Assembly: GCA_029204225.1 (NCBI GenBank)
Contig: CM055092.1
Location: 41,756,016 to 41,820,015 of the forward strand
Source of the DNA: Diphasiastrum complanatum
Taxonomy: Eukaryota; Streptophyta; Lycopodiopsida; Lycopodiales; Lycopodiaceae
Length of the DNA: 64,000 nucleotides
Reading direction: 5' to 3'
The position numbers were made by a program, and so were the translations under genes. Numbering within the stretch: position 1 is the first letter of the stretch; each line of letters opens with the position of its first letter. Under the pieces are notes generated by a model. That model did not search any database. It had not been told where the DNA came from and saw only the letters and a program-made list of their open reading frames with translations. Shown piece by piece: positions 23,101 through 36,910 of the stretch.

Positions 23101-26100
23101 GCAAGCAAGTTTGAGGCTCAAACTTCTGAAAAATCTCTAAAAACAGGGATGAATCTTCACCCTTTCTCTTCCCTGTCCAGCGCTGACCCTGCTACTCCAA
23201 TTCAGATTAGAACTAGCTCTAACCTACTCGAAATTTCATACGAAATTCAGAATTGAGGGCTACTTTTACGACGATGGATCTGCTCCTACACTCCTGTCTC
23301 AAACCCGCTCAGAAATCAAGGAATAGGTCTCCGAAATCAGAGATGAACAACTGCCTTTCCAGCGAGTTACCTGTACAAGAAATTGTACTTCCTAGTACTG
23401 TGAATTCTCAGCAAAATTCAAGAATGTCCATTACATTTACTTTACTTTATGCATAAGCAGGCTTTGGGCCCTTTTTTATTCATTATTTGACATTTAGACT
23501 ATATGGTTGGCCTTGGGCCCTATTATTGACATTTAGACCATATTATTGGCCTTGGGCCCTATGATTCACTATATTGGTTATTTGGTCATATTACTGAGAG
23601 TGGGGGCCTTCTTGGAGGGCGCACTATTTTCCCTCTCAGTTTGGCCTTAGCCACTGGAAGCTTCCTTTTAGGGCTTCCTCTTGGCTATAAGTAGGGATTC
23701 TGTGTCATTTGTTACTTGGCTTATGATATGATCTCCTTCTTTAGTCTCTTTAAGCTTTCTCTCTCCTGCTTTCTAGGGTTAAGTCTTGCTTATGTGATGC
23801 TTTCATAGACTAAATCTAGATCAGCCGTGGCTACGTTCATAACTTGGTATCAGAGCACTTTCCTGAGCATCTCCATTGAGCAGATTTTTCTCTCACAGGA
23901 GGGCGCCCATCTTCAGCTTGGATCTTCACCATTTTTCAGCCGGATCTTCAACATTTCTCCACACTTGTCTTGCAGATTTTCACGACGGATCGGAGGAGGA
24001 CAGGTGCCCACTTGCTGCCCATTTCTAGCGCCCTCTTGCTGGCTGCCTACTGCTGCATTTTCGGCCTTTTTCCTCCCCTATTTTGGGCGCCCTACTGCCT
24101 CCTATTTGCTGCCCTATCGGGCGCCCTCATGCTTGCTGACCAGCGCCCTACTGCTCCTTCCTTTGCTGAAAATTTGCGCTTTTTGCTGCCCCTATTCGCC
24201 ACCTTCCATCAGCCACTCCTAGCGCCCTACCAACCCATCTTTTTGATCCAATTTTTTTTTGCCGTTTACTACCTCTCTTGGACGCCCACACTCCACCATA
24301 GCTGGCGCCCTACATCCGCCTCAATTTCAGCTCACCCTCCTACACTGTTGTCTGTGTTCGCAACCCTAGATGCTTAGAAAGCCACTCCCACCCAACTTCA
24401 TTGCGCATCGGGATTGCTCCCCGTCTTTATCGCAAACTTTTTTTTACCCTTGAAGGGCGATCTCTGATTTTTCAGCCTTGTTTCCTCGCTGCCCATACCT
24501 CCTTTTTGTTATCACTTCCTTTCCTTGGCTGCTCCCTTTCCAGCCCCATAGTCCATTATTGTTTCCCATACTTTTACCCACCGCTTACTCCACGTTGTCG
24601 GGCCCTTAGCATCTTTTTTGGAGGCTGCCCGGTACCTCGACATATCGCCGCTATTTTTCAGCTCACTTCCGGTTGCGGTTACGAGGTATTTCTTACTTAG
24701 TTGTCCTTTCCATTCATCTTACATCGCGAGTTCTATGTGTCTTTTCATTGGCGTGCCTGTTGTGACGACTTATGTCCTCTCCTTCAGTTCGTCCAATTGT
24801 TTAGCACATTTCTTTTCTCGCTTACTTTTTCTTCCTCATGGCTAGCTCACCCACTACACCTGCGAGTCATTCCGGACCTTTAGATGAACAGTTTGTTGAT
24901 ATGCGTGACTCTCTTACTCTCCTCAGTAGTCGTTTCGACCAAATGATGACCGGTTTTACCACTCTACAGACCGGCTTTGCCACTATGCAGTCACAGATTG
25001 ATTCCTTACAGCCACATGGACCTGGCAAAGCCCCTGTTCATTCATCATTTGGGTCTCCATTTGGACTTCCATCCTCGTCTACTTCCTTTGGCGGTGGGCC
25101 TCATTTTCCACCTAACCAACCACCCGGTTTTCCACGTCCTACAGCTCCTGAGTCACATTTTCCACGACATCTAGCTCCTGAGCCACATTTTGCTCGAGAT
25201 TTTCGTGATCGGGTATAGCTTGCCACCTATTCTGGTTCCTCTGACGGGAACTTGTTAGAGAATTGGTTTGCAAAGCTTGATACTTATTTTTAGATTTACC
25301 CTAAGACTGATCCTCAGAAGATCCAGTTAGCCGCCTTACATTTAGATGGATGTGCTGCCACTTGGTGGCGGGTCTACCGACTTGACCCTGATCGGGACGG
25401 TCTCCAGTTATGGCCTACCTTTCGTCGTGATCTTCGTCATGCTATGATTGGCCCTCAGTGGCTGAGCCGCCAGCGTGATATATTCCGTAGTCTTACTCAG
25501 ACTGGTGATCTTTCTTCCTATACAGATCAATTTATGGACCTTTCCTACCTCTTTACAGATCTTCAGCCCACCGAGCTTATTTCTCGCTACATTGTTGGAC
25601 TTCGTGGTGCTGTACGATACGATGTCTCTTCTTTCCGTCCACCCACACTTGTTGAGGCCATGTCCCTTGCTAGTACTTTACAGCACCGTCCATCTCTTTC
25701 ACCTCTACCATCTCCGGCCCCATCTGCCCCATCCACTGTCGTCCCGACCTCTTCTCTTACTTCTCCCGCTCCTCGCCCTTCGCCTCCTCGTCCTGCTTTT
25801 GTCCGACGTTACACGTCTGCAGAGTTCGCTAACATTCAGCAGAAGCGTCTTTGCTTTCGTTGTAAGAGTCCTGACCACATTGCCCGTGATTGCCGCCAGC
25901 CCCTGCCTACTTCTACTGCTGTTTTCTACCATGAGGGCACTACCCCAGATGAGTCCGATATCTACATTCATATATCTGATAAGCCTGATCTATCTCCTGA
26001 GCCTTCTACTGATTTACTTCCTACTACTTGCCATGCTCAGCTTGCTTATGCTACCTGGACAGGGTGCCCCGGACCTCGCTCCATTCGGCTACGTGTGCGC

Positions 26101-29100
26101 ATTACTGGTCGTGAGTATATTGCTTTAGTTGATACCGGCAGCACTCATTTCTTTATCAGCAGTTATGTTCTCAGCCGGATACGCGCTTCACCTATTCCTG
26201 CTCCACAGCCTCTCACGGTCGAGGTTGCCAGTTCTCACTCATTTCCTAGTTCTCAGATGTTTCAGGGATTATCCTACCGCATTGGTGATTTTTCTGGACA
26301 AGCAGATCTTTATATCATTCCTCTGGAGCGCTATGACCTTATCCTTGGTGCTGATTGGTTTGCTTCATTGGGAGCGGTTACTTTGGACCTGGCTCAGCAG
26401 ACATTGACATTTGTTCATGATGCAGTGACCCACTCACTTGCTGGTATTGATTCTCAGGCAGATTTCCAGCAGATCAGCGGGAAGCAGTTTATCCGCAGCC
26501 TACCAAAGGCTCATTGTGCAGCTTTATTATGTGTTTAGCGTGCTGCAGCAGATTCTCCAGTGACTACCTCTCCTCCAGCAGCTGTTCCTCAGGTGATCTC
26601 TGACTTATTACATCAGTATGCATTTGTCTTTTCAGAACCTACGACGCTACCACCATTACGTGATGTGAACCACCATATTGATTTGCGTCCTGGTTCTGCT
26701 CCTCCCTCCCGGCCTCCTTACCGTATGTCTAAGTCTGAGCGTGATGAGGTTGAGCTTCAGATTACTGCTTTACTAGATCAGGGCCTTATTGTTCCTAGTC
26801 ACAGTCCTTTTGGTGCCCCTGTTCTCCTTGTCAGTAAGAAAGATGGTTCCAAACGCCTCTGCATTGATTATCATGCCCTCAATAAGTTGACCATCCGTAA
26901 CCAGTATCCTATTCCTCATATGGATGATCTCTTTGACCAGTTAGGCACCTCTCATCTTTTCTCTAAGATAGACTTACGTTCCGGCTATCACCAGATTAGG
27001 ATGCATCCTTCGGACGAACACAAGACTGCGTTTCGTACCCATCTTGGTTTGTATGAGTTTCGTGTTCTTCCTTTTAGTGTTACTAATGGTCCACCTACGT
27101 TCCAGAATGTGATGAATAACATCATGCGTCCTCTCCTTGGTCGTTGTGTTTTAGTTTATTTTGATGATATTCTTGTTTTTAGTAAGACTCTTGATGAGCA
27201 TGTGTTACATCTTTCATCTGTTTTTCAATTGCTTGTTCATCACCAGTTGTTTGCTAAACTTTCTAAGTGTTCCTTTGTTGTTGTTGAGATTGAGTTTTTA
27301 GGATTTCTCATTTGTGATGGTCGTATTCGTTTGGACCCTCATAAGGTTCGGGCAATCGCTGATTGCCCTGTTCCCACAGATGTCCACCATGTTCGTATGT
27401 TTCTTGGTCTCGCTACTCACCTTTGTCGTCCTGTTCCTCACTTTGCCACTGTGGTTGCCCCTCTTCATGCCCTTTTGAAGAAGTCTAGTGCTTTTGTTTG
27501 GACTTCTGATTGTCAGTTCGCCTTTGACACTCTTCGTCGTGCTGTTGTGGAGGCCTCTGTCCTGTGTTTACCACAGTTTGATCAGAAATTTATTGTTGAG
27601 ACCGATGCTAGTAATGTTGGTTTGGGTGCCTTGCTTCGTCAGTCTCAGTGTATTATTGCTTATGAGTCGCGTCGTTTACGCTCTTATGAGCAACGTTATT
27701 CTGTCCATGAGAAAGAGCTTCTTGCCATTATCTATGCTCTTAAGAAGTGGCGCCATTACCTGTACCGTGTTCCTTTTGAAATCGTTACTGATCATCAGTC
27801 CTTACGTTATCTCTTCTCCCAGCGTGATCTTAGTGATCGTCAGTTTCGTTGGTTGCAGTTTTTACAATCTTTTGATTTTTCTATTTTGTATCGTCCTGGT
27901 CTTGCTAACACTGCTGCTGACGCATTGTCTAGACTTCCTGCTTTATTGAATACCCTTGTTGCCACGATCCCTTCCTGGTTTGATGATCTTCCATCTGCTT
28001 ATCTTACATGTTCTGATTTTCGTGATGTTTATAGTTCTGCTCCACCTATGTTGTCTTCACCTCATCAGGTTTATTCCATTGTTGACCACCGTCCTTATCA
28101 TTATGGTTCTCTTTGTATTCCTAGTTCTTTGGGCATCTGTTCTCAGTTGTTGTCGGATGCTCATTCGTCCCCAGTTGGGGGTCATTTTGGTTTTTAGAAG
28201 TCTTATGCTCGTCTTAAGGATTATTTCTATTGGCCATCCCTTAGGAAAGAGCTTGTTGTACTTATTCGTACCTGTCCTTTCTGCTTACGTAATAAGTACT
28301 CCCGTGCTAAGTCCGCTGGTTTGCTTCAGAGTTGGCCTATTCCTCACCGCCAGTGGACTGATATTTCTATGGACTTCATCATTGGCCTTCCCCGCACCCG
28401 TCGTGGTCACGATTCATGTATGGTGGTAGTTGACAGGTTCTCGAAACAGGCACATTTCATACCCGTCCGCAGTACTATCACAACAGAGCAGTGTGCACGC
28501 TTGTTCCTTTCAGAGATATTTTGCCTACATGGGTTTCCTCGTACTATCCTTTCTGATCGAGATAGTAAGTTTACATCATTGTTCTGGACAGAGCTTATGC
28601 ATATATTGGATGTACAGCTTTTTATGGGGTCTGCTTATCATTCTACTTCTGATGGGCGTCCTTAACAGGATCCTTGAGGATTATTTGCGCCATTTTGTTA
28701 CTCCTTCAGGGAAGGATTGGGATCAGCACTTATGTTTGGCAGAGTATAGCTATAACAGCTTTGTTAGTACCAGCACCGGCGTTGCACCATTTTTATTATC
28801 TCATGGTTATGCACCTCTTTTACCTGGTATTCCTCTTCCTCCCGAGGATACACCTGTGACACTGTCTTCATTTCTATCAGGTGCTCGCGAGCTTATTCTC
28901 CAGGCCAGTTCCCATTTGCAGCAGGTCCAGCAGCGTTATCAGGCTTCAGTTGATCGTCATCGACGTCATGTTGAGTTTCATGTTGGTGATATGGTATATC
29001 TACGCCTTCGGTTTGCACGTCATCATTTTATTCAGGGCCATGCTTCTACTGAGAAGCTTGCACCACGTTATTATGGGCCTTATTGTATATTGGAGGTTCT

Positions 29101-32100
29101 TAGTCCAGTTACATATCGTCTTCAGCTTCCTGCTTCCACACGTGCCTGTGATATATTCCATGTCAGTTTATTACGTGCTGCTATTGAGGATGATGCTCCT
29201 CGTGATGCTGAGTTTCCTACTGCACCGGATCTCTTTCCTTTATTACCTGCTGCTATCCTTCAGGTGCATTTGCATCATAGTCGACACCGCCGACAGATTC
29301 AGTTCCTAGTCCAGTGGGATGGTCGTCTTGTTGAGGAGGCCACATGGGAGCCTATTGATGTCTTTTATCATACACCGTCACTTGCGGATCAGGCTCGTGC
29401 TCTTGCCGCACTTGTTGATTCCTCTACATCAGCTGTTGCTCCAGTTGTTACTACACCAGATGCTGTTCCAGTTGATCCTCCAGGGCTCCAGTCCTTTATG
29501 GCAGTTGGGTCTTATTTTGTGTCGGGGAGAGTTATGGACTCGGCTCATTACATTCGCCATGTCCATTTACATTTACTTTACTTTATGCATAAGCAGGCTT
29601 TGGGCCCTTTTTTATTCATTATTGGACATTTAGACTATATGGTTGGCCTTGGGCCCTATTATTGACATTTAGACCATATTATTGGCCTTGGGCCCTATGA
29701 TTCACTATATTGGTTATTTGGTCATATTACTGAGAGTGGGGGCCTTCTTGGAGGGCGCACTATTTTCCCTCTCAGTTTGGCCCTAGTGTAATAGATCCTA
29801 ACACCACAGTAGGGCAAACACTAACTGATCCACCCAACCTTGCCTACTCCCTGATATAGAGTAAGCCCCTCCTAGCCCAGTGTGAGGACTGGTAGCATGC
29901 TACTGCCAAGTGTCGGCCACGTGGCACTGACGTGGCCGACTGCACGTCGGGACCCAACTGGGGGCCCTATCCTGCTGACAGGGTCCCTAGGCTGTGTTAG
30001 GCCCGCCATGGCTATGGACCGTGCTGGGGCACACTACTCACACTGTCTTGCCCTGTTGGTCATGTACGCTGGACACGACCCTGACTGTGGTATCTGACCT
30101 ATCTGTGTTCTCTAGGGTTCGGCACTGGTTACGAGCTCGTAACACTCCCTCCCCCTTAAGAACCGTCTTGGTCCTCTAAGACAAAGTCTGGAAAAATCTT
30201 GCGAAGGACGCTGCCTCTTTCCCAAGTGGCATTCTCAACAGGCTGATCATTCCACTTAACCAGATATTCTCGGTATAGAGTATGACGAGTCTGCGTCTCT
30301 CTACTATCAAGAATTTCCTCTGGTTCATGTGGAGGTTGTTGAGGATCCAATGGGAGAACTAGAACACTGTCCCCTACCAGATTATCTGATCTGGTTAAGG
30401 CTTTTCGTAACTGACTTACATGAAAAACTGGAAAAACCTTACTGCTGTGTGGGAGTTCTAGTTCATAGGTGACCTCGCCTAGTCTCCTACTGATGGTAAA
30501 GGGACCACAATACCTTGGAGACAACTTAGCACACACTCCTGATTTGAGGGTTTTAGAGTCAACTGGGACTCTCAAGTAGACTCTCTCACCAGTGGAGAAC
30601 TGCACATCCCGTCTGTGTGGATCTGCATAATGCCTGGCTCGATCCTGGGATTGTCTAATGCTACGCTTAGCATGTTCTATCATCTGGTTTAGGTCTTCTA
30701 AAAAGTTTCTGGCTGCTTCAACTTTTTCTTGTTTAAACCCTACAGCTGTGGGTGAGCGTGGCTGAAAACCGTACATCAGCATAAATGGGCTGTATCCCGT
30801 AGCTGAATGTTTGGTACTGTTGTAAGCAAACTCTAATATCGAGAGATACTCCTCCCAATTAGTCTGCCTCTTGCTGACGTATGCACGAAGCATATCCTCC
30901 AGCACTTGATTTACCCTTTCTGTTTGACCGTCCGTCTGTGGATGGTCGGTGGTACTCATATTAAGTTTAGTATGGAGATGATGGAATACTGCCTTCCAAA
31001 AATTTCCAGTAAACTTACTGTCCCGGTCGCTGACTATGCCGGAAGGTAGACCGTACAATTTAAATAGCCCGTCTACAAACAACCTCGCTAACTCTGGAGC
31101 TCTAACGGTTGTTTTGGTCGGAATAAAATGAGCCATTTTGGTCAGACGGTCAACTGTGACCCATATAGCGTCATTACCCTTTTGGGTTTTAGGCAGGCCT
31201 ACTATAAAATCCATGGAGATACTCTCCCATTTACCAGCTGGTATTTCTAAGGGATGCAACAACCCTCCTGCCTTTAAACGCTCTGCTTTATTTACTTGAC
31301 ATTTCTGGCAACTGGTTACATACTGGTGGACGTCCTTTTTCATACTGGGCCAGAAAAATTGCCTACGAAGAAGCTCATAGGTCTTATGTATGCCTGGGTG
31401 TCCCGCGCTAGGATTGTCATGACATTCATATAGGACCTGCTGCCTATAATCCTCTGAATTGGGGACACATACTCTATCTCTATAGTGCAAGTACTCATCC
31501 TGAATGGAATACTGTTTCCATTTGAATCCTTGAGTCAACTGACCCTCAACCACTAGGGTTTGCTTGGGTAATACAGGCTCAGAATCCTCAACGTCATCTG
31601 ACGACGTATACTCGGACTCATCATCATCCTCAACGGAAGCTGCCGTATTCTTGGATGAACTGGCACCAGCCCCGGGAACTGGTTCTGGAGTCTGTAACTG
31701 TCTGTTCTGGACTGAGTTCCAGATAATAGAGAAGAATGCATCATGCTGGCATTTCCCTCTCAAGGACTCGAGTAACTCATTACGAATCTGAGTAAAACTC
31801 AGCTCGTTTATCATAGGCATTCTGCTAAGGGCATCTGCTACTGTATTGAATTTTCCGCGCCTATATCTGATAGACATGTCAAACTCTTGCATCAACTCTG
31901 CCCAACGAGCTTTCCGACCTCTAAGCTCAGGTTGATTGCAAAGGTATCTGAGACTCTCATGGTCTGTCAGGACCTCAAAGTTGGCACCATACAAATAATG
32001 CCTCCAAGTCTTAAGGGCATGGACTATAGAAAAGAGTTCCTTTTCATAGGCACTATACCTAGTCTGTGCTGGCTCGAGTTTTTTACTCTCGAACGCAACT

Positions 32101-35100
32101 GGTCGTCCACCCTGAGTTAGCACAGCACCTACTGCAAAGTCGCTAGCATCTGTTTCGACCACAAATGGCTGATTGGGGTCGACGACCTTTAAAACTGGTG
32201 CTGTAGCTAAGGCTGTTTTGAGAGCATCAAAGCTCTCCTGTTGTGCGGACTCCCAAATGAACTCCTTTCCCTTCCCCTTAAGGAGATTTGTCATAGGGAC
32301 TGCTATCTGAGCATATTCCTTGACAAATCGTTTGTAATATCCCGCCAGACCAAGAAAGATTTGAAGTTCCAAAATATTCTGAGGTCTCAGCCAACTGAGT
32401 ATGGCTTTAACCTTATTTGGGTCCATCTTAATCCCATCTGAAGAGATAATGTGACCCAAATATGCTACTTCTTCAACGAAGAATTCACACTTGGATTGTT
32501 TAGCATAAAGCTTATGCTTTCTGAGCAGTCGAAACACCTTTCTGAGGTGTTTTAGATGCTCCTTCCTCGTTTTGCTGTAGACGAGGATGTCATCTAAAAA
32601 TACGACTACAAACTTACCCAAGTATGGTCTGAGGACACTGTTCATCAAGGTCATAAAGGTAGCTGGAGCATTTGTGAGCCCAAATGGCATCACCTTAAAC
32701 TCATAATGACCGTGACGAGTCCTAAAAGCTGTTTTCGAGACATCTTCCGATTTTATACGGACTTGATGATATCCCGATCTGAGGTCTATTTTGCTGAAAA
32801 ACTTAGCCCCGTCGAGTTGATCAAACAACTCGTCTGCTCGAGGCATAGGGTATTTATTCTTAATTGTGACTTTATTGAGGGCTCTGTAATCTACGCAAAG
32901 ACGCATAGACCCCTCTTTCTTTTTCACCAATAGGACTGGTGAGGCCCATGGTGAACTACTGGTCTGAATTTGGCCTTTCCCAAGATAGTCTGTTAACTGC
33001 CTAGTTATTTCTTCATCCTCTGTTCGGCTGACCCGATACGGAGGTTTAGAAACAGGTGCTGTACCTGGTACTAGGTTTATTACATGATCTTCCTCTCTGC
33101 TAGGTGGTAAACCATGTGGCAAATCTTCAGGAAAAACATCTTTAAATTTAGACAATAAAGTTTCTAATTTACTGATTTTCTGCTGAATAGAACTGGAAAT
33201 AGAAACTTCAGGAATAAACTGAAAGTCACATAAGAATACCTGATGGTCTTCGTTTCCGATTAGCTGACAGAGCTCTGAACTGCAGACCATAGGGCTGTTG
33301 GGAACATCATGCTCCCCATGCAACTGGATCTCTCGGCCTTTATACTGAAAGCTGAGGGTGTTCTCCTGATAGTTTCTGTGGAGGGAAGGTCCTAAACTGT
33401 AGAGCCAATCTCTCCCGAGAACAATGTCTGTTCGATCTAGGTGCATTATCTGAAAGTTTATTTGATCTTGGTACCCCTGAATACCAAGATTTAACTTACT
33501 TACCATAGTTTCCCATATTTTTTTATCTTCACCCTTAGCTAATGAAACTATGTACCTATGCTGACTAGGTAATTCTGGTAGTTTAAGCTTTTTAACCAGG
33601 GTGTGGTTGATGAAATTATGGGTTGCCCCATCATCAACCATGACTCTTACTGACTGGTTACCAACTTTCCCATGCATACGTACTAGGTCATGCGGCCCAA
33701 AGCTGAAGGGTCTCGCTAGCATTGCAGAGGTCAGCTGGCAACAGTGTTCATGATCTTCATGATACACTTTGATCTCGGAAGCTGCCGAGTCACTGGGGAA
33801 ACATACAGTCTGAACAAGATGAACTTGTTTTTTATCTTTCTTATCTTTTTTAGTGAAAGGCCCCTTGGGACACTGTCTGACTGTGTGTCCCTTGCCCATA
33901 CACACAAAGCACAAACGTTCTTGTTTGGCTTTCTCAAAATCATCTGGTTTTAAGGGCTGTATGAGTGAAGGGCGTTTCTGAGGAGCTTCACCTTTAAATT
34001 TATCTTCTTTCTTTCTTTTTAAAAATTTCTTTTTAAATTGAAAGTCTTTCTGAGGAAGCTGCTCAGAAAGTGGTTGCTGTCTCGCTCTCTTCCTACCCAC
34101 TGAATCATCATAGATTTGAGCATATCTGAGAGCTTGCTCAAGGGTAGTAGGCGAGTTTCTCTGGACCTCTACTTTATATTCATCTTTGAGGCCACGGACA
34201 AATCCCCTGATTTTTTGATAGTCATCCATATTTTTAATCTTTAAAGTTGCCTCTCGATACTGCGAGATATATTGGATGAGGGACTTGTCCATTACTGTTC
34301 TTTCCCAGGCTTCCCAGGCTCTATCAAGTTCATTCTCTGGTAGAAATTCTCTTAGGAAAGCTTCTTCAAAAGCTTTCCATGACCGGGGAGTCTGCCCAGT
34401 CTCCTGGAGATTTAACCACCACTTATAGGCCATAGGCCCTAAAGAAAGACTGGCCTCAATTGCTTGCAAATGGTCAGGGGTCTGTTTAAGAGCATGAATG
34501 TTCTTCCATTTGCTGAGGAAGGTTTGTAGAATATCTGCATTTCTATCCTTCTCTTCCCCATTAAAAGTAGGAGGCTTTAAATCTTTAAAAACACTGGGGT
34601 GAGACCGTAAAGTCTCACCCGAAACTGATGGAAGTGGAGAAGGGGATAACTGAGAAGTGGAGGGAAGGCTTCCTTTCGCGGAGCTCAAAATCAAGTTTTT
34701 GAGTTCAGCGAACGAGTCGTCCACACTGGACTTGAAATTGGCTAATGCCAGCTTCAGTTCATCCACTTCTGTTACCAATTGGAGGAACTGCTCCTTGGTA
34801 ACTAGTTCGTCGAGTTCTTCGGCGAACTGTTCCTGTTCTTCTACTTCCATGGGTTCCTTCCCTTTTCTGTAAGCCAAGGCTTCTGTTTCAAGTTCGTCGA
34901 AGCCTCTCTCCTGGGGTTGATCAGGTCCCTGAGAAGTGGTCATCTTCGAAACTGAAAGAGAGCTACCTTAACTTCTGAAGGAAAAAAGTCTAAAAGTCTA
35001 ATTTACAACTGTACAAGGGAAAGGAAAGATGACTTAGCTGTTTCTGAGGACTGTACTTCCAAAGAAAGAATGAAGAGGAACCCTTTCAGCTCTTTTCCCC

Positions 35101-36826
35101 AAAATTTCAGACCTGCTGTTCCGAAAAATGCCAGTTTGAGGCTTCAACACGGTACTAAATTTCCCGGTTTTTTGAGGATAGTAGCTCGCTGGTCTGATTG
35201 CAATCCAACTTGTCCACAAAAAGGCAAATCTGAAGTCCAAAAACCCTTCTGAGTTCTGAAATTTCAGAAGTCTCCTACTCGCTGATCTGGTAGAAATCCT
35301 CTTGCTCCAAATCTCTGACGTTGGGGCCCAAAAACTTGTTGAAAAACCAGATTTTCAAAAGCACTGGCAGCGCTGGCCCTGCTCCTCTTTTTTGGCTTCC
35401 AACTCGCTGAAAACCAGTAACTTTTTCCCTGGAAATCGGATGTAGGTCTCTGACTGTACAGCGATGGAGGTGCTGGCTTCTTCCTACTCTAATTTCGCTG
35501 GGAAAACTACGAAGAATCCTCTGAAGTCAGTGAGAAACAGCTGTTTTTTCAGCGAGTTACCTACACTTGGAATCTGACTCCTTGCTACTGTGATTTCTCA
35601 GTGGAAATCAGAAGTTTGAAGGCTGCTCCTACAGCGATCCTCCTCCTCTATTCCTCTCTGAGAATCTGAGAAACACTTCCTATCTTCTGATAGCTTTCTC
35701 TACTGCTGTCCTAAACTCCCTAGGATGGAGATGGCTCTGATACCAGTGTAATAGATCCTAACACCACAGTAGGGCAAACACTAACTGATCCACCCAACCT
35801 TGCCTACTCCCTGATATAGAGTAAGCCCCTCCTAGCCCAGTGTGAGGACTGGTAGCATGCTACTGCCAAGTGTCGGCCACGTGGCACTGACGTGGCCGAC
35901 TGCACGTCGGGACCCAACTGGGGGCCCTATCCTGCTGACAGGGTCCCTAGGCTGTGTTAGGCCCGCCATGGCTATGGACCGTGCTGGGGCACACTACTCA
36001 CACTGTCTTGCCCTGTTGGTCATGTACGCTGGACACGACCCTGACTGTGGTATCTGACCTATCTGTGTTCTCTAGGGTTCGGCACTGGTTACGAGCTCGT
36101 AACACCTAGCCACTGGAAGCTTCCTTTTAGGGCTTCCTCTTGGCTATAAGTAGGGATTTTGTGTCATTTGTTACTTGGCTTATGATATGATCTCCTTCTT
36201 TAGTCTCTTTAAGCTTTCTCTCTCCTGCTTTCTAGGGTTAAGTCTTGCTTATGTGATGCTTTCATAGACTAAATCTAGATCAGCCGTGGCTACGTTCATA
36301 ACTCATACTACGGAGAGATTTATACAGGACACCCCAGCATTTTCAGTCACAGCCACTGATCACTTCATTCTTCACTAGGCAGAGATCACGTGATTTACTG
36401 CCCGAGGATGATGATTCTGACGACGATGACTCACATGCTCATAGAGATCAGAGACAGTGTAACCCCCACCATCACGCTACTACCAGGATCACCAAGCATC
36501 CTACACAGAGACGTACTATCACACATGCTCGTTCTCACAGATGATGCCGACAGGCTCCAGTGCTCCCTCATGCTGCGGCTCGCATTACATCCTTTTACAA
36601 CAGCAGCTCAACGGCATCAGCAGCATCATAGCCTTGGTATCTTGACACAGATAGATGATTATTATGCACACACTCTCGCATACGTGTCTATTTTAGTTTT
36701 AGTTTATACTAGAAGTTTTCCTTATTACAGTTTTGGAGACGTTTTATACGCTCCCATGGTTACCACATACTTGACATGTACTTCATTAGTCTTATATGCC
36801 TTTGGCATGGAAAAGACATTAATAAA

Positions 36827-36910
<84 letters not shown>

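Larger units (their letters stand above)
29787..36104 (-). mobile_element. Complete young Ty3/gypsy chromovirus, family 1 copy C
   Basis: The LTRs 29787-30144 and 35747-36104 are 358 bp each and identical by eye over their whole length. The target duplication CCTAG is at 29782-29786 and 36105-36109. Reading the minus strand: PBS one base after the 5' LTR, an 800-bp leader, one open gag-pol frame of 1595 codons, and a polypurine tract overlapping the stop codon and abutting the 3' LTR. Every structural feature of an autonomous element is present. It is inserted in the 3' LTR of element B within an ECM29 intron, in the same orientation as ECM29. Confidence 0.96.
23427..36303 (+). mobile_element. 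Ty3/gypsy chromovirus B, coding member of the AGTTAT-ended LTR family
   Basis: The 5' LTR is 23427-23844 (its first ~33 bp are lost), the PBS TGGTATCAGAGC is 23845-23856, and gag-pol is 24838-29665. A TCGGGGAG purine tract abuts the 3' LTR, which starts AGTTATGG at 29530 and is split by element C: 29530-29786 plus 36110-36303, ending CATAACT. Reconstructed length is about 6.55 kb. The two LTRs differ at only a few positions by eye, so it is fairly young, yet the coding region has four TAG stops and one frameshift. It lies within the C-terminal part of a LINE. Confidence 0.9.

Noticed and set aside
25475-26407. Long Leu/Phe-rich open frames overlapping element B gag-protease
   Set aside because: They are alternative frames of a pyrimidine-rich coding region. 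The gag-protease frame carries all recognised motifs.
29882-30097. Identical 71-residue open frames in both copy C LTRs
   Set aside because: They duplicate because the LTRs are identical; they are antisense to the element and show no family similarity.
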